Assembly: GCA_022747635.1 (NCBI GenBank)
Contig: JAKTNV010000078.1
Location: forward strand, 1,426,001 to 1,490,000
Length of the DNA stretch: 64,000 nucleotides
Origin: Hetaerina americana
Taxonomy: Eukaryota; Arthropoda; Insecta; Odonata; Calopterygidae
Direction: 5' to 3'
Below, one piece after another: positions 48,089 to 61,600 of this stretch. The position numbers were made by a program, and so were the translations under genes. The notes under the pieces were generated by a model. It made no database searches. It was not told the DNA's origin and saw nothing but the letters and a program-made list of their open reading frames with translations. Positions within the stretch are counted from its first letter, which is position 1, and every line of letters begins with the position of its first letter.

Positions 48089-48977
48089 ATGAGAACGCAT
48101 CGATGGCACAAGAAAAAGATAGCTCTTGTGTGTATAGCGGGAGTAATTTTATTCTTGCTTGCTCGCACGCGGCGTAATGTTATTGAATTTGAATTTCTTG
48201 TCAATCAATCGGATCCAATGATAGTATGGGAATATGTAGCCGATTTCAGTAATATGAAACATCTGAATCCAACCATGTAAGTAAAGAAAATGTCCAAGGT
48301 TATTATTTTGTGCTGCTTGTTATACTTGTAACGTTTTAACTATTTAAATTTGCAGCCTTGACTTCGATATTAAATCAGAGAAGGGTAACTACGACCATTG
48401 GGAATATACAGCCGAGTATGCAGAATATTTATCACAATATCCATTTATTAAAAATCTTTCGAAAGGGCACTTTATTGTGAAACCAGATGGGAAGGATTAT
48501 ATCATACGTTCCGAGCATCGAACTTGCTTCATTTCATTATTTTGTCGTAAGTATTAAGTTTCGTCGGTATTTATGGTAAACTTGGAATTTGGTATTAATG
48601 GAAAAAAGGACCATGGAGATGTCTTCAATGTTGCTATATGACATTAATCCACCGGTAATTTCTTTCTCAAGTGAAATTATTCTCCACGGAACTCTTACCA
48701 ATTCCAAAATTTTACATTTTAGCATTTTAATTCCTATGCATGGCTTGTAAATAACTTTTGTGATGATTATCAATCGAAATTTTTAAACGAGTAAATTTTC
48801 TTGATTTCAGTGAAGTCGACCTCCGAATTCCGATTTTTTAGCGATGATAATAAGACAAAGTGCACGGAATTTGTGGAATATGAATGCCCTTCTTTGCTTA
48901 CTGCAATCTGTACAAAGGAAGTTACTTTCCAAAGAAGTGCTATCATGGAAAATCTTCAGAAGCAGTATTTAAAGTGA
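48089..48977 (+). CDS. Membrane-anchored START/SRPBCC-like small protein
   Basis: There are three exons, 48089-48276, 48356-48546 and 48811-48977, with GT-AG junctions and consistent phases (2, then 1). They encode 181 residues. A basic N-terminus (MRTHRWHKKK) precedes one hydrophobic segment (residues about 11-25, IALVCIAGVILFLLA) and then RTRR. This looks like an N-terminal anchor or uncleaved signal. The rest resembles the START/SRPBCC ligand-binding fold in pattern: a strand with VIEFEFLVNQ, then SDPMIVWEYVADFSN (the usual helix after the first strand, 'vWe.laDf.n...w.P'), and alternating strands to a C-terminal helix (RSAIMENLQKQYLK). This suggests binding of a lipid or other hydrophobic ligand near a membrane, but no ligand residues can be read. 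The start is the first ATG in frame; the preceding bases contain an in-frame TTG but no ATG. The small-intron structure is unlike the neighbouring genes. Confidence 0.85.
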
Positions 48978-50303
48978 ATTATTACGTAGTTTTACATTTG
49001 TTAGTTACCACTGAAACTTTATATGCAGTGGCCATTTGAATGTAGAAAGGATGGATTCAATTTATATGTGGCATGCATTTCAAAATCCAATCCACCATTC
49101 TTGGCGCTGTCAATATATATTATTCGAGCTCTAATTATAGATAGAGTTAGTGTTCCCGATGAAAGTTAAAGGTGAATAATTTTACATTATTCTTCATCTG
49201 CTACCTTCAGGTGCCAATAATTTTGTTGCTTAGATGCTTTCCTTTGGTACGGAGCATGGTTTTAATATTTCTACTAGTATTAAACGTACAACTCTTGACA
49301 TCCTGATGTGTTTACTGGTCTCCTGGTAGTAACTGTTATATAATTCAGTAGTGTCTATTGAAGAAACATCAATTTTGAGTTATGGATTCTTTGATTGAAA
49401 TTTGTTTTTATATACTATAAGATTTAATCTCTCTTACAAAGGGGCATCCTCATCGGAAAACTGCTATGAATTCCAGTTAGTTAGTACTGAATAATCATAC
49501 AATATGACCATATTGCAAAGGAGCAGTTTTGAATGTTTTGGAAGAAAACAATTTTCATCGCTTTGAAACACTAGTTAGCAAATTATGTTTTATTAATCTA
49601 TATCAGAAGTTAGTTTGAAAATGTACATTTTGTGACTAATTTAATTGTATGAAATCAAACCATCCATTACTGTATCAGGATAACTGTGCAGATTTGGGAG
49701 GGTACTATATTCATATATACTGTGGAAGAAATGTTCATATTGACCATATGTATGAAGAGCTTTCTTATCATGGAGTGGTGATGAATTATGCCTTGTGGTG
49801 ACAACTTTTCAATATTTAAGCATGTTGTACGCCCAGGAAATGTGACATGTGGCTAAAAGAATTGCATGGATAACTTTTTTAATATTGGAGTGCTATTCTT
49901 ACCTTCAGGGTACATCGAGTGAAGTTGAATTTGGGAAATTTGCCTGATGAAGTTTTTTCTCAATCCTAGATTTATGAACTTGAATCTGCTTGTCCTCTCA
50001 GCTCAGATAAATTTTATTTTATAATATACATATGCTTACTATGGTGAAAGTATAGTATATACATATACATACTGTACTATATTTTATAGTATACATGTAT
50101 AAAATCAATTTCATGCACATCCTTTTGGAAATATTTACAATTTTGTGCTAATTTTGTAGATGATAAATGCATTCTCCTTTTTACATTTTTATATAATATT
50201 TTTGTATGCTCCTCAGAAAGAAGATTTCCGTATCTTTTTTTAACTGTATTCTTCTGTAGACGTGATACCAAATTTTATATTTTGTAAATATTTTTGTCTA
50301 TGT

Positions 50304-50309
50304 AATAAA
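50304..50309 (+). promoter_or_regulatory. Candidate polyadenylation signal of the START-like gene
   Basis: The first clear AATAAA after the stop codon at 48975-48977. It would give a 3' UTR of about 1.35 kb. No transcript evidence is available. Confidence 0.4.
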
Positions 50310-53300
50310 TGAATTTTCATACATGAATTTCAGTTACCGTTCTGTTGGAACTAATGAGTTGGATATTTTTAGTGAACTTCTCTTTGCAACATTAAAAAAA
50401 AAATTTGTGGAAGATCTTTTTCTATTTAAATATCACAATGTTAGTTTTAGTTGCATATCATGGGAGGATTTAACTATGACTCTACATAGATTGGCTGAAA
50501 AAATTACTGTTTCACAGCAAAATATTTTTCAATCTACAAGGACATTCAAGGAAAATTTTGATCTGCAGAGAGTGCCAAAATTTTACTAAGTTTAATCTAA
50601 ACTGGTTTAAATTTACACAAGGTATTGTTAAAAATTCCTTTAATTTTGCACTATCATTCACTGTTTGCTCTTTCTCTAGGGAATCAAATTTTAAATGGCA
50701 TATTGACCTTAGAACTCCTTTTGCACTGGAGGAGAAGAAAAATATCTGAATGGCTTTATTTAAAATATATTTTTGCTGCAAGGAAGTCAACGTTAAAGCA
50801 GAGCTTTAGTTAGATCAGCTGAGCCATTCCTCAGTGAATTGACAAACAAAGACGATGGCTCACTTGTTGGCATATTCTCAGCATATTACTTAGCTGAATG
50901 GAAGGTTGTGAGTATCTAAGGGCGTAAATATCTTTTTCATTGGCTTGTTGTATAACAGTTTAATTGATAAATAATTACTAAAAGTTACAGTATGTGTGTA
51001 TGTTTTTAATGGTACTGAATAATAATATAAACTTTATTGCTGAAGTCAACCAGCCAAAGGGTTTGCAGGCCTTGAGAAGGTTAGGGATGAGAATCAATGT
51101 CAGCAAAGCACAGATTATGTAGTTTTCAAGACAGAGGAAGGATAATTCAAATATGAAATTAGGAGTTCATTTACTAGATTATGTGGAAATGTTTAAAATA
51201 ATAATTTCATGCCTCAGTTTATTATTCGACTCTTTGTACTTCTAACTCTGTTTACAGTCTTTCATTCCCTACTCCCATCTCTCTTTCTAACATCAAGTCA
51301 ATACATGGTTTTTTTTCCTATAGTTTCATTACTGTCTTTTGATATCCCTTTTTTAAATGTAAATGGAGAATTGCTTTAATAATAGGATTACACACATGAT
51401 ATTCCCCTTAATAATAGTTAAAAAATAATAGGATTTGAAATACTTCAAGAATCCCAAGGTGCTGTGGAGAGTTATTTGTTAAAAAATATTGTTCATATTA
51501 TACTACAATACAGCATCATTTTGTTAAATATTACTTATTTTTTTTCAGAAGTATTCCTTTACATTTTAACGAATATCTTTTGCAGCAGATATCAGTGTCA
51601 TCTAGGAGACCCCATTTGTGAAATACACTCTTCATGAGGAATAACCAGCATGGAAAACACAGTTATTAAAACTTCTAATGTTTTAACTTTCTTTATAGGT
51701 GTTTCATTGAAGTTTTCAGAATTTCAGAAACTGATAAAATTTTAGACAGCCCACCTAATTCACTGGGTATATTGTTTGTATTATCACCATAGTGACAAAA
51801 TGTGTACTGGAAAGGATTAAGCAGAGGATATCTGTGGTGTGGTGGTTGTAAAAAATACATATTTGGATAGAAAATTGTGCAGTTCCCCTTGAAATTGCTC
51901 ATTTTATAGTAAACACTATAATGCTAAAAAGGGGGCACTTAAAATAAATATTAAAATGGTACACAAAAACAGGCTAGCGTTGATGTTATTTTAATACATG
52001 AAAATTGCCAAAAAAAAAGATGGCTATGAAGGACTTACAGGGCTCAGAAGCAGTTTTAAACTCAACTATATCAAGGTGAAATTGAGTCAAAGATATCTTA
52101 AAGAAATCCAGAAACTGTGTTAAACAGTTGCTAAAATTTACCGTAACTGATGTGAAATATAAAACATATTAAAGCTAGTATTTCAATGGATTTTTAATTA
52201 GAAGAACATGGTGCCGGACCAAGGAGTTTTGACTGATAGTTGCAGCTGCTCATTTCTTCCTTATTCCAGAATTATTTTAATGCTTCAATTGGTTGACTCA
52301 TGCTGAATTTATTACTGGCAACATTGAAATAGGAAAACTGGAAACACCTACCCTTGTGCAAAAAAATGTATTTTTTGTTGCTTAGTGTTATTATGAGAAG
52401 TAGATTGTCGAGGGAAAATTTAGGGAATGGCACTAATCTGAATTTTTTTCTGATATTAACTTTTCAGGAAGAGTTTGAGTAGAATATTTTGACCTTTGTG
52501 ACATGGTTTGTACATTCATTAAGTATAGCAAGTTGACCAGGTACCAATGTTTTCCTCTTGAAATTATTCATTTTGAGTATGCGTTAGTTCCTGAATAAAT
52601 CAAACAGCACTTGCTCGATGGCACTAAACCTTCCCTCTCTGATTATGTGTTGAAGGGCTATCTTGGTTATAAACATGATAATGCAGCAATTTTAGCTCTT
52701 AGAAATTGTTGCATTGTAATGTAGAATTTTACAGATGACTCCATTGAAAGTTACTGTCGTGGCATCTCCTGCAGATTCTTAGAATGACCATCATCTCTGA
52801 ATTAGGAAAATATTTCCGATGAATTCATTCTCATGCAGGTACTCCTTCACAATGCAAAGAGTTTGATGGTTTTCCAATGGTGGCTTTATACTTTCATGAA
52901 AACTGTAAAGAATAACTGATTATATAATGAATGACTCATTTAATACGCTTAACTACTTTGGAAGACACTTGTTTACACTTTGATGGGCTTGGAATCTTCA
53001 CTCAAATTGGCCATTTTAAGTTTGGTTCTGTATATTATGTTCTCTTCTTCTTTCATACCTCAAAACCAAATATTTTACCTAGTTTAAATCAGAGGGAGAA
53101 GCCTTTACTAACTATGCTTCATTTGTTGGACGAACCATAGTTAGCCATAAAAAGGAAAGTAAACCCTGAGGGGTCGGCATCAAATTACAACAAATATGCT
53201 AAGGAAGTGATCATTGACTCTATCCCTTTCAAATTCATTCCGAAATAGTTCAGATTTTTTTTCTATTGTCATTTGATTCCTTCTAGCTAGCAAAATGATT

Positions 53301-54434
53301 TCCTAATATATAAAAGCTTCAATCACATCTTGCTAATCATTCATTCAGAATTAATATGTTACTAGCGGTTGAATTCACAGCTAAAACAGTCCTCAAAGGG
53401 GAAGCAAACAATCAGGCTGTTCATATTTCTTCGCTTAAAATTGATTTTTGACACTGCAACCTTTTATGCATATGTCTGATCTCTGGCAGCATGTCTTATA
53501 ATCCACTTTGGCTTCATTTTTATTGGTAGTGTTTAAATAGAGAATAGAAAGACATGAGCCTAAACCTGTGTGTGTGGCAAGGTTATTTTTTTAAATTAGA
53601 AAAAAATACATAGGTTAATAGTGAATTGAATTTTATTCTCATTTTGACAAGCACAAAAGACTACAAAAATGGAAGTGCAACCTAAATTGGTAATGTGAAT
53701 TTTGGAAAAATTAAATTTTTCAAAACTATTGTTAACATGACGTTTTATCATTCAGAGGAGGTTATTTACATAATATTCTGGTAATGCCTAATTTCCAGTA
53801 CACAGTACCACTTTTATGTACACAACAATTAAAACTGTAACTGATAACCTTATTTGCATTGTAAATGAGGTATTTATAATATTTTACAAAACACCAATGC
53901 GAGAATAACACAGTATGATGGTAGAAAATGCCAATTTTTTGGGTAACACTAACTTGTTAGCTTTTGCAACTGAACGTAGTGACAAACACAACAATAGATA
54001 TTATTAAACATATCAATTAATATCATTAAAACAAACCAAACTTCTAGCATAGAGCTCACTGCTTAAGGTGGAACATTTATGTAATATAATTATGTATTAT
54101 TCATCATAAATGAATTCACACTCTCCACAAAGATATTGCCATATCTTAGAAATACTTTTCAAGAATCACAGATCCAATTTCACTCAAACAATAGCCCTTA
54201 CAAATTAAAAACTGACCTCAGCTAAGATTTGTCAGTGGAATGCAACAGAAAAAATTTCTGATAGTTTTCTCACCTTCAGTTATCATTACCTAAATACTGA
54301 CCAAAGAAGAAAGCAAAGTAAGGTGTATAATTACATCATGTGCAGAGATCTTTAATATGAGACTTAGAAAATGTGGAATGACGACATATAAATGGAATGC
54401 AAACAAAGCCCTCTCACATTACACATCCACAAAT

Positions 54435-54440
54435 TTTATT
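54435..54440 (-). promoter_or_regulatory. Candidate polyadenylation signal of hindsight
   Basis: AATAAA on the minus strand about 1.2 kb beyond the stop codon at 55667. Other signals further down cannot be excluded. Confidence 0.35.
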
Positions 54441-55666
54441 TGTTAAATCATCTCTGGTAAATATGAAAAGTAAAGTAAATAAATATTAAAATAAAATATA
54501 TTCATACAAAATGTACATTGCTTTGCCTTATAGCTTGACTATTAACTTCTCATGTTAGCTCAATGGTAAGTTTACCAATATATTTTTTAATATATAATCA
54601 GATCATCATACATTTGTAATTGCATCAATTTTTACAAACATGTCAATTTACTGAGCATTGGTAATTCATGAAGAAGTAAGGCAATTACCATGTCGAAGAC
54701 TGTAAATAAACTTAACATTCATCTTATAAATTATCATCGAGTGGCTTAAGTATTGCTGCCATTCAAATAAAATATTACCAGCATTATAATTGTTAATTCA
54801 CTAAGAAACATTTAACTGGTAACCAAAACATTCTTCCATTTCAAAAACAGTGCCTACTTCGGCAAAGTCAAAGTCTCCAATATACTAAATGCTTTGGTAG
54901 CACTTTAGAAGCTGGTATGACTTCAGATCATTCACTGTCCAAACTTACATGCCCATATTCACATTGAAAAAATATTCCAAGTATAAAGATTAGAAAATGT
55001 GAACTACTAGGAATTTGTATACATATATAAATACTTCTTAAAAATACTGACAAATATTGCCATCTATTCTAACATAAAAAGATCTTAATTAAGGCATTAA
55101 ACTGATACGTGCTTTTTTCAAACTTTATATGGAGATAGATGGACAATATTGCAATTCTCCATTAATAATGAGAATAATAATTCTATACAAAACCTGAACA
55201 CAACAATTGTTACTGAAAATGGTTAGAAATGTGCACACACTAGCTATTTAGTAATAGTACAAAAACATCAACTGCACACCAACCCTCAATGAGAGGGAGC
55301 AGAAAACCAATATAGTTCTGTTGCAGCATGTGCACTTTGCTCAAATATGACATATTTGGATTTAGCTCTTGATGGGATATGATGACCATTATTAATAGGG
55401 CATCAACCACAGATAGTTCATGAATCTTGGACTATCCCAAGATTACAAAAGTTTACTTCTTATTACTCTTGTAACATATATACAAAGTAAAATGATGGTT
55501 TCAAAATTTAATATGCATGAGTGCCCGGCTAGCCAAAAACTTAGGGCTAACCAGCTATGCAAATTAAGGGAGATTCTAAATATTGTACCTCAGTGATAAA
55601 CATTTTTCACAGGAACAAAATAGAGGGATTAAATCACTCAGCCAACACAAAAACGAAATTTCCTCT

Positions 55667-58600
55667 TCAGTCATGACCATCCACACCTAAAAGTTTTGCT
55701 GCATCATCAGCTGACTTGGAAAGAAGCATCTTGTCAATTATGGACCTATCTTGAATGCCCAACAAATTTCCTATCAAGTCACCAGCTCCTGCTGCTCCTC
55801 CTATAGCAGCCGCGAGGTTAATTTCCTGAGGAATGAGCTTCCGTCGTTTCCCTTCTGCTTCCTCATCATCTTTACCACCATGCACATTTTTTTCCCATTT
55901 CAAATGGTTTATTGCTACCAAATCACTTGCCGTTGCCCTATGCCTTGTAGTGATGGCTTCCTCATCACTAGCCTCGGATGTTGCAACCACAACTGGAGTG
56001 CTTCCTCCAGATGCCCGCTCTGTAGTGGAGTGCTTCTTGCGGTGACGAAGCATACTGTGCTTGAGAGTGAAGCGCCTTGCACAGATGTCACAAGAGAAGG
56101 GGCGCTCACCAGTATGCGTGCGCATATGACGTCGAAGGTCTTCAGCAGACCAGAAGCGGCGAATACAGAATGCACAAACAACCTGGAATTATAGGAAAAG
56201 TATGTTACAAAATCAGTTTTTAACTATAACCTCTAAAATTACTATTTAAAGATTGAATCTTAAGAAATAAGTCATTGCAGAAATGCCATTCACCAAACAG
56301 AAGAAAATGCAGACGCAGTTTTCAAAATTTATATCTAAAGTTCAAGAAGGAGAACTTTCAATTACTTCATTTCATTTGTAGCCCTACACATTTTTTCTAG
56401 TATTTTGAATGAAAATTTTGTTATTTATACCACCCATGACTTCTGTTTTGAATTCAATGTGTAAAAAGCTCTATAGTTGATATATCACTAAAATATTGAA
56501 TGCAAGCAGAATTAACTATGTAACTACATAGCAATTTTCCAAATTATTAAATAATGAAAAGAAAGTGCTCACTTGCAATTTTTTGTGCAATTCAAAACAT
56601 CTACTTAATTTGTTGTTGTAGTGCTAATTCAATTGATGTAATGATCCCTTTTATTTCAGATTTGAAATTGAATAAACTGCTATCACTAGCCTTTTGCTAA
56701 GAGAACTAACCTTTCTATTGGCATAATCAGGGAATTTTCCCCGCAGTTGTTCCAAGCTCTCTTCTCCTCCAGTGTGATCTGTTCCTCCAACATTGTTGTT
56801 ATTTGGACCGTTATGGTGGTTGTTGTTGTGGGCGTCTTCAGATGAGACTGCATTAGCAGAGTCCAGAGCTCCTTTAGCCACAAGTAGTTCATACTCTGAG
56901 GCATGGGCATCCTTAATGTGGTTGAGGGCATCATTTCTCTCAGCATAGCTGCGTTCACAGAGATGGCATTTGAATGGGAGATCAGAGCCTGGGTGGTGAT
57001 GGTGATGGTGGTGATGATGGTGGTGGTGATGAGTCGGCAGCTGCACTGGGTGATTCTGTAAATTAGGAAGAGGGGGTGGTGGGGTTCGGCCTTTGTCCCA
57101 CGTCAATTTCCCTTGTTCTCCTTCATCTGCAGAAGCAATTGGCAAATTCCCATTGAGGTGCTGATGCTTATTTTGGCTCGAGGGGGACTGCTCTGAAACC
57201 TTATCAGGATTTTTTGAAGCTGACTGCGTCGGTGTCGTGTCTTTCTTCTTGTTCAAGTTGCTCTGGCTTCGAAGACCATGCGCCTCACCATTGCACAGCG
57301 CGGCGCAGTCGGCGGACTCTTCGTCCTCCTCGAACTCCCCTTCCTCTTCTTCCTCTTCCGGGTCCTCCTCCTCGTCCAGTACCCCTTCCTCGTCCTCGGC
57401 GCCTACTAGACCCTCTTCGTCCTCCTCGTCGTCCACATCCCGCTCCTCCGTTGCACAGCGGGGACTGCTGGCCGAGGACAGGGATCCACCCTTCTCCGAT
57501 CCACCGCGGGGTGAAGCTGACAGTCTTCCGCTGTGGTGGCTCGGAGGCTGGAGGTGCTTGGTGGCGAGGTGTTTCTTCAGATTGTTCTGCGTAGAGAAGG
57601 TGGAGCTTGGACAGACGCTGCATTTGTAGGGCCTCTCGGGGACGTTTCGCATGGTGTAAGCGCTTGTGGCCGCGCTCCCGCTCCCCCCTGGCGACAACGC
57701 GCCCCCGCCGGAGGAGCTGACCACTGAAGCGGAGTCCTCTGCCCCGCTGCTGCTTCCGCCACAGCCTCCGCTGCCGCTTCCTCCCCCGTTGCCCCTCCCG
57801 TGCTTCCTCAGGAGGTGACGGTCGCAGTTTGATTTTGTCGTGAATAGCAGGGGGCAGTGCGCGCATTTGTAGGGCTTCTGTCCGGTGTGGGTCAGGATGT
57901 GGCGCCTTAGGGAGCTTCGCCAGGGAAATTTTCTCATGCAGTACGGGCAGGAGACGCGGTTTGGCGCCGAGGAATAGGCGCTGCGCCGCTTTCCCTTGTC
58001 CTCAGTGTCCGCCGCCGTCGCCGCCTCGACGGTCACGGAGGCTAACTTGCGCTCCAGGCTGTCATCCCTGTCGTCCGCCCTCCCACGGTTATTGCCTCTC
58101 GGAGACCCCTCCTCTCCCGATGATGCGCACTTGCTGCCTCCGGTCTCGTCTCCACTTTTCCATCCCTCTTCCTCCTCCTCGTCTTCGCCGTCTTCCCCGC
58201 CGTCGTAACCCTCGTCGAGACCGCGACGTGAACCCCTTCCCTCCGTTTCCTCCATCTCTTCGTCTTCCTCCGACTTGAAATACTGTTGGAATGTCTGTGT
58301 GGATGCATTATCCAATAGTTTAGATACACTGGCTAAATCCACACCACTAGATTCGTCCTCTTTGGTTTCTGGACATAAGGTATTCCTTCCCTTGTCCGAA
58401 CTAGTATCATTTTCAGTGTCCATCTTTTCCTCGTCTATCACCAGTTCACCACTGTCTTCGTCCTCCGCCGTACCTTTGCCTTTAGTATCTTTATTCATCT
58501 TCCTACCATCGTCTTTGGTATCGATTCTCTTTGAATCGGACTCCTCCGCTACGCAAAATTGGTTATTGATTGATCGACAATCGGCGACAAGTTTTGATTT

Positions 58601-61600
58601 GAGTTGCTGAGCAATAGCGTTCTTCACCTCTTCTGAGATCACTTTCTTATTATTATTATCTTTGGCCTTATTACTAGGATCATCAATATTCGTTGAAGAT
58701 TCAGGAGTCGAAACTCTGTCGTCATTTGGCGAAAGTACTTCACTGCCTTCCACGTCATCATTGTTCATTTCATCGTCCCTATAGTCCTCGGAACCATTTT
58801 CACTTCCGGGCTTACCAGCAGATTCGGCGGGTAAAGAAGCCGCCGGAGGTAGTGGTCCGTCAGGCGAGTTGGAAAGCCTTGCGTCCAACGCTGATGGGGA
58901 GGTGTCTGCCCTGGATGAAGGCACGCCGGAGAGACCACTGCTTCCGCCTCGCCTGCCACCTCTCGGCCTTTGACTCCAGAATTCCGGGTGCTGTTGCTTA
59001 ATGTGCCTCTCCATGTTGGAGCGCAGAGTAAAACGAGCGGAGCAGTGGCAGCAGGCGAAAGGACGTTCCGTTCTGTATCTCCTCTGCTTCTGTTTCGGCA
59101 TTAGTACGCCGTTCTTGATCACCATCTTGACGCCGGATTGCATTCGATTGTCATCTTTGGATGGGATGGCTTCCCTCATCACATTCACGACCGGATCATT
59201 TGGCTTCGATTCTTTGGTTTGGGAAAGTACTGGCTTTGGGGGAAGTTCTGAAGGCGTCGCCGCAGAAGGAAAGCCCGCAGCAGCTGCCGCAGCGATTGCT
59301 AGTGTCTGGATTCGTTCACTCATAGATGCTGTATCTAGAACTAATGATCCTCCTGACGATAGCTGCAGATTGCGTAGAATTTCTTTTTCTAGACGCTCCA
59401 GTGATGGTGGAGCACAGGATGTTGGGATGCCAGGATATGATGGCACGCTCTGAGAAGATAGGGATTGGGTGACTGAGGGTGATATGAGGGGAGATGGGTG
59501 CAGAGATGGTGACTGAACTTGCGCGGGCTGAAGTTGAGGAATGAGAGGTGCTCCTGAGCTTGGGAAAGGGAGTGGAAGTAGATATGGAAAATTCCCAACA
59601 GATGGTCTCGCTGGTGTAGAGGCCGATGTCGGGTATTGTGAGTTCAGGTACATATGGAGAGGACTGGAATAGAAAGGAGGTTGAGAAGGTGGAGTGGACA
59701 TTGGAATGTCCATCTTTGGTACTCCATTTGAAATGGAAACTGGGGCAGAGTCTACCTTCATCATTTGGGGGCTGAGTTGAGAGCTATTTGCCGAAGGCGG
59801 TGGAGCCATTGACCGAGTTGTTGGTACGGTTGGGAACCTTGCTGGCATCAATAGCCCTCCATTGAAGTTTCCACTAGTGGGTGGAGGGGGGGCCTGGATA
59901 TTTGTCCGTAGCTTCCCAACCGAGGGTCTGGAAAGATCCTCTGGCTCATCTTGAACCTTTTTACTACTCAAGTCAAGGGCATCCATGCTCAAATCCAAAG
60001 GGGCCTCCGCTCCGACCGGAACAGCCTCCTTTACAATTTCTTGCTTAACCGCTATTGGGCGAAAGAGGTGCTGATGCAGGGGCAGCGTAATTTGGCCACT
60101 CATCATGGTAAGCGGTGCTGTAAGAGATGGACTTTTTGCAAAATTGACTAACGCTTCCACGCTGGACAAATCATCCATATGGCCGCCCTGCTGTTTATTA
60201 TTCATCCTAACCTCCATGTCCCTCTCACCGAATTTCGGCTTCTCGTCTTTCTCATGATCTTTACAGAATGTTTCGGATCGCGATACGCAGTTTTTGGCTT
60301 CTGATATTGCTGTCAAAAGGGCGGACAGCTTCGTCGGTGGAGATGAAATCCTGGGTGGTGTGCATTGAGTGGATGAAGAAGCAAATGCGCTTTCATGCCG
60401 CGAATTGCCTGACTTTTCTCCAAACTCCCTGGGGTTGTCGCCGATGACAAATGCACCCATATTTTCATCGGCGAGAGGAGAGTAGATGACGGATCTCCTG
60501 ACTTCATCCCTGGATACTTTGGAATGCCTGTTCCGAAGGTGCCTCTCGCAATTTGCCTTGGTAGTGAAAGCATAACGACAAAGGGCACACCTGAAAGGTC
60601 TTTCTCCATTGTGTGATCGAAGATGACGCATCAGCCCGTGCTTATCAGATGCAACTCGGCGACCACACAGGCAGCATGCGTAGCGGTTGGGGCTCTCATC
60701 CTCTCCAGGCTGCCCCTCGACAATCTCAGCAATATGATTCCGACAGTGCCCCTTAAGAGCGCGCAAGTTTGGAAATACAGACGGGCACAGCTTGCAAGGA
60801 AACTCTCCACGCATCTTCATCTCGCGCAACTCCGCGGCGAAAGTCGCGTCTTCCTCTTCTTGTTCCTCCTCTTCTTCCTCATAGCAACCTGTCTCCGCTT
60901 CATCCTCCTCTTCTTCCTCCATTGGTCTCATAAACTCCGAACCATTTCCAGCAACAGCAGATATTATGCTGTTAATATCCGCCAAGTCTTTCGGAGTGTC
61001 GGAGGCCTCCCGTCCAGAATCTGATTCCGTTGTTTTGGAGGTCTTTTTGATTCCAAGATGGAGATCTTTGGGTTTCATCGCCGGGCTGTTGAAGTAGAAA
61101 GCGTTGTCAAATTCCTCCTCTCTCCTCTTCCTTTCGGCGTAGGGTAAGTGAGACAGGGAAGGGGAGTTCGAATGAGGGAAAAGGCGAACGTGTGGGGGGA
61201 GGGTACTTTGGCTGGTTGCGGGGGATGGCGAGGTGCTGCACCTAGTCTTGTTCTGCAGATTTAACACAGCGAAGAAGTCCTCCTTAGGATCGTCGGCTGT
61301 GGGCGGTGCTGCGGTTGCCGGTGAAGTTGAGGACGCGCGGTGGCGAGTGTCTGCATGTATGTGGAGGGCAGAGCCGCATGGAAACGCACGGTCGCATCGC
61401 CCGCACTGGAAGCGATGGAATTCGCTAGAGGCGCGGTGCACGGATCTCTCGCAAGCAGCGTTGGCGATCAGTGGGAACTTCTGGGTCGAGAAGTCCACGA
61501 ATGTCAAGTCTTGAAACCCCAGTGTTGGTGTTTGGTTGGGCTGAGACGATGCCCTCTCCTCACCAGACCTTCTTGTCCGCTTCCTTCCAGTGCACCTTTC

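Larger units (their letters stand above)
48978..55666. other. Convergent intergenic region, AT-rich, 6.7 kb
   Basis: It should contain the 3' UTRs of the START-like gene (left) and of hindsight (right). A short (ATT)n-associated piece at about 51018-51110 (minus strand AATAAAGTTTATATTATTATT) may be a LINE 3' end. Open frames at 50323-50813 and 52931-53140 are short, AT-driven and without domains. Nothing else is recognised. Confidence 0.5.

Noticed and set aside
49100..55600. Hidden gene in the 6.5-kb region right of the START-like gene
   Set aside because: All frames are short and AT-driven; no conserved domain or phase-consistent exon series was found.
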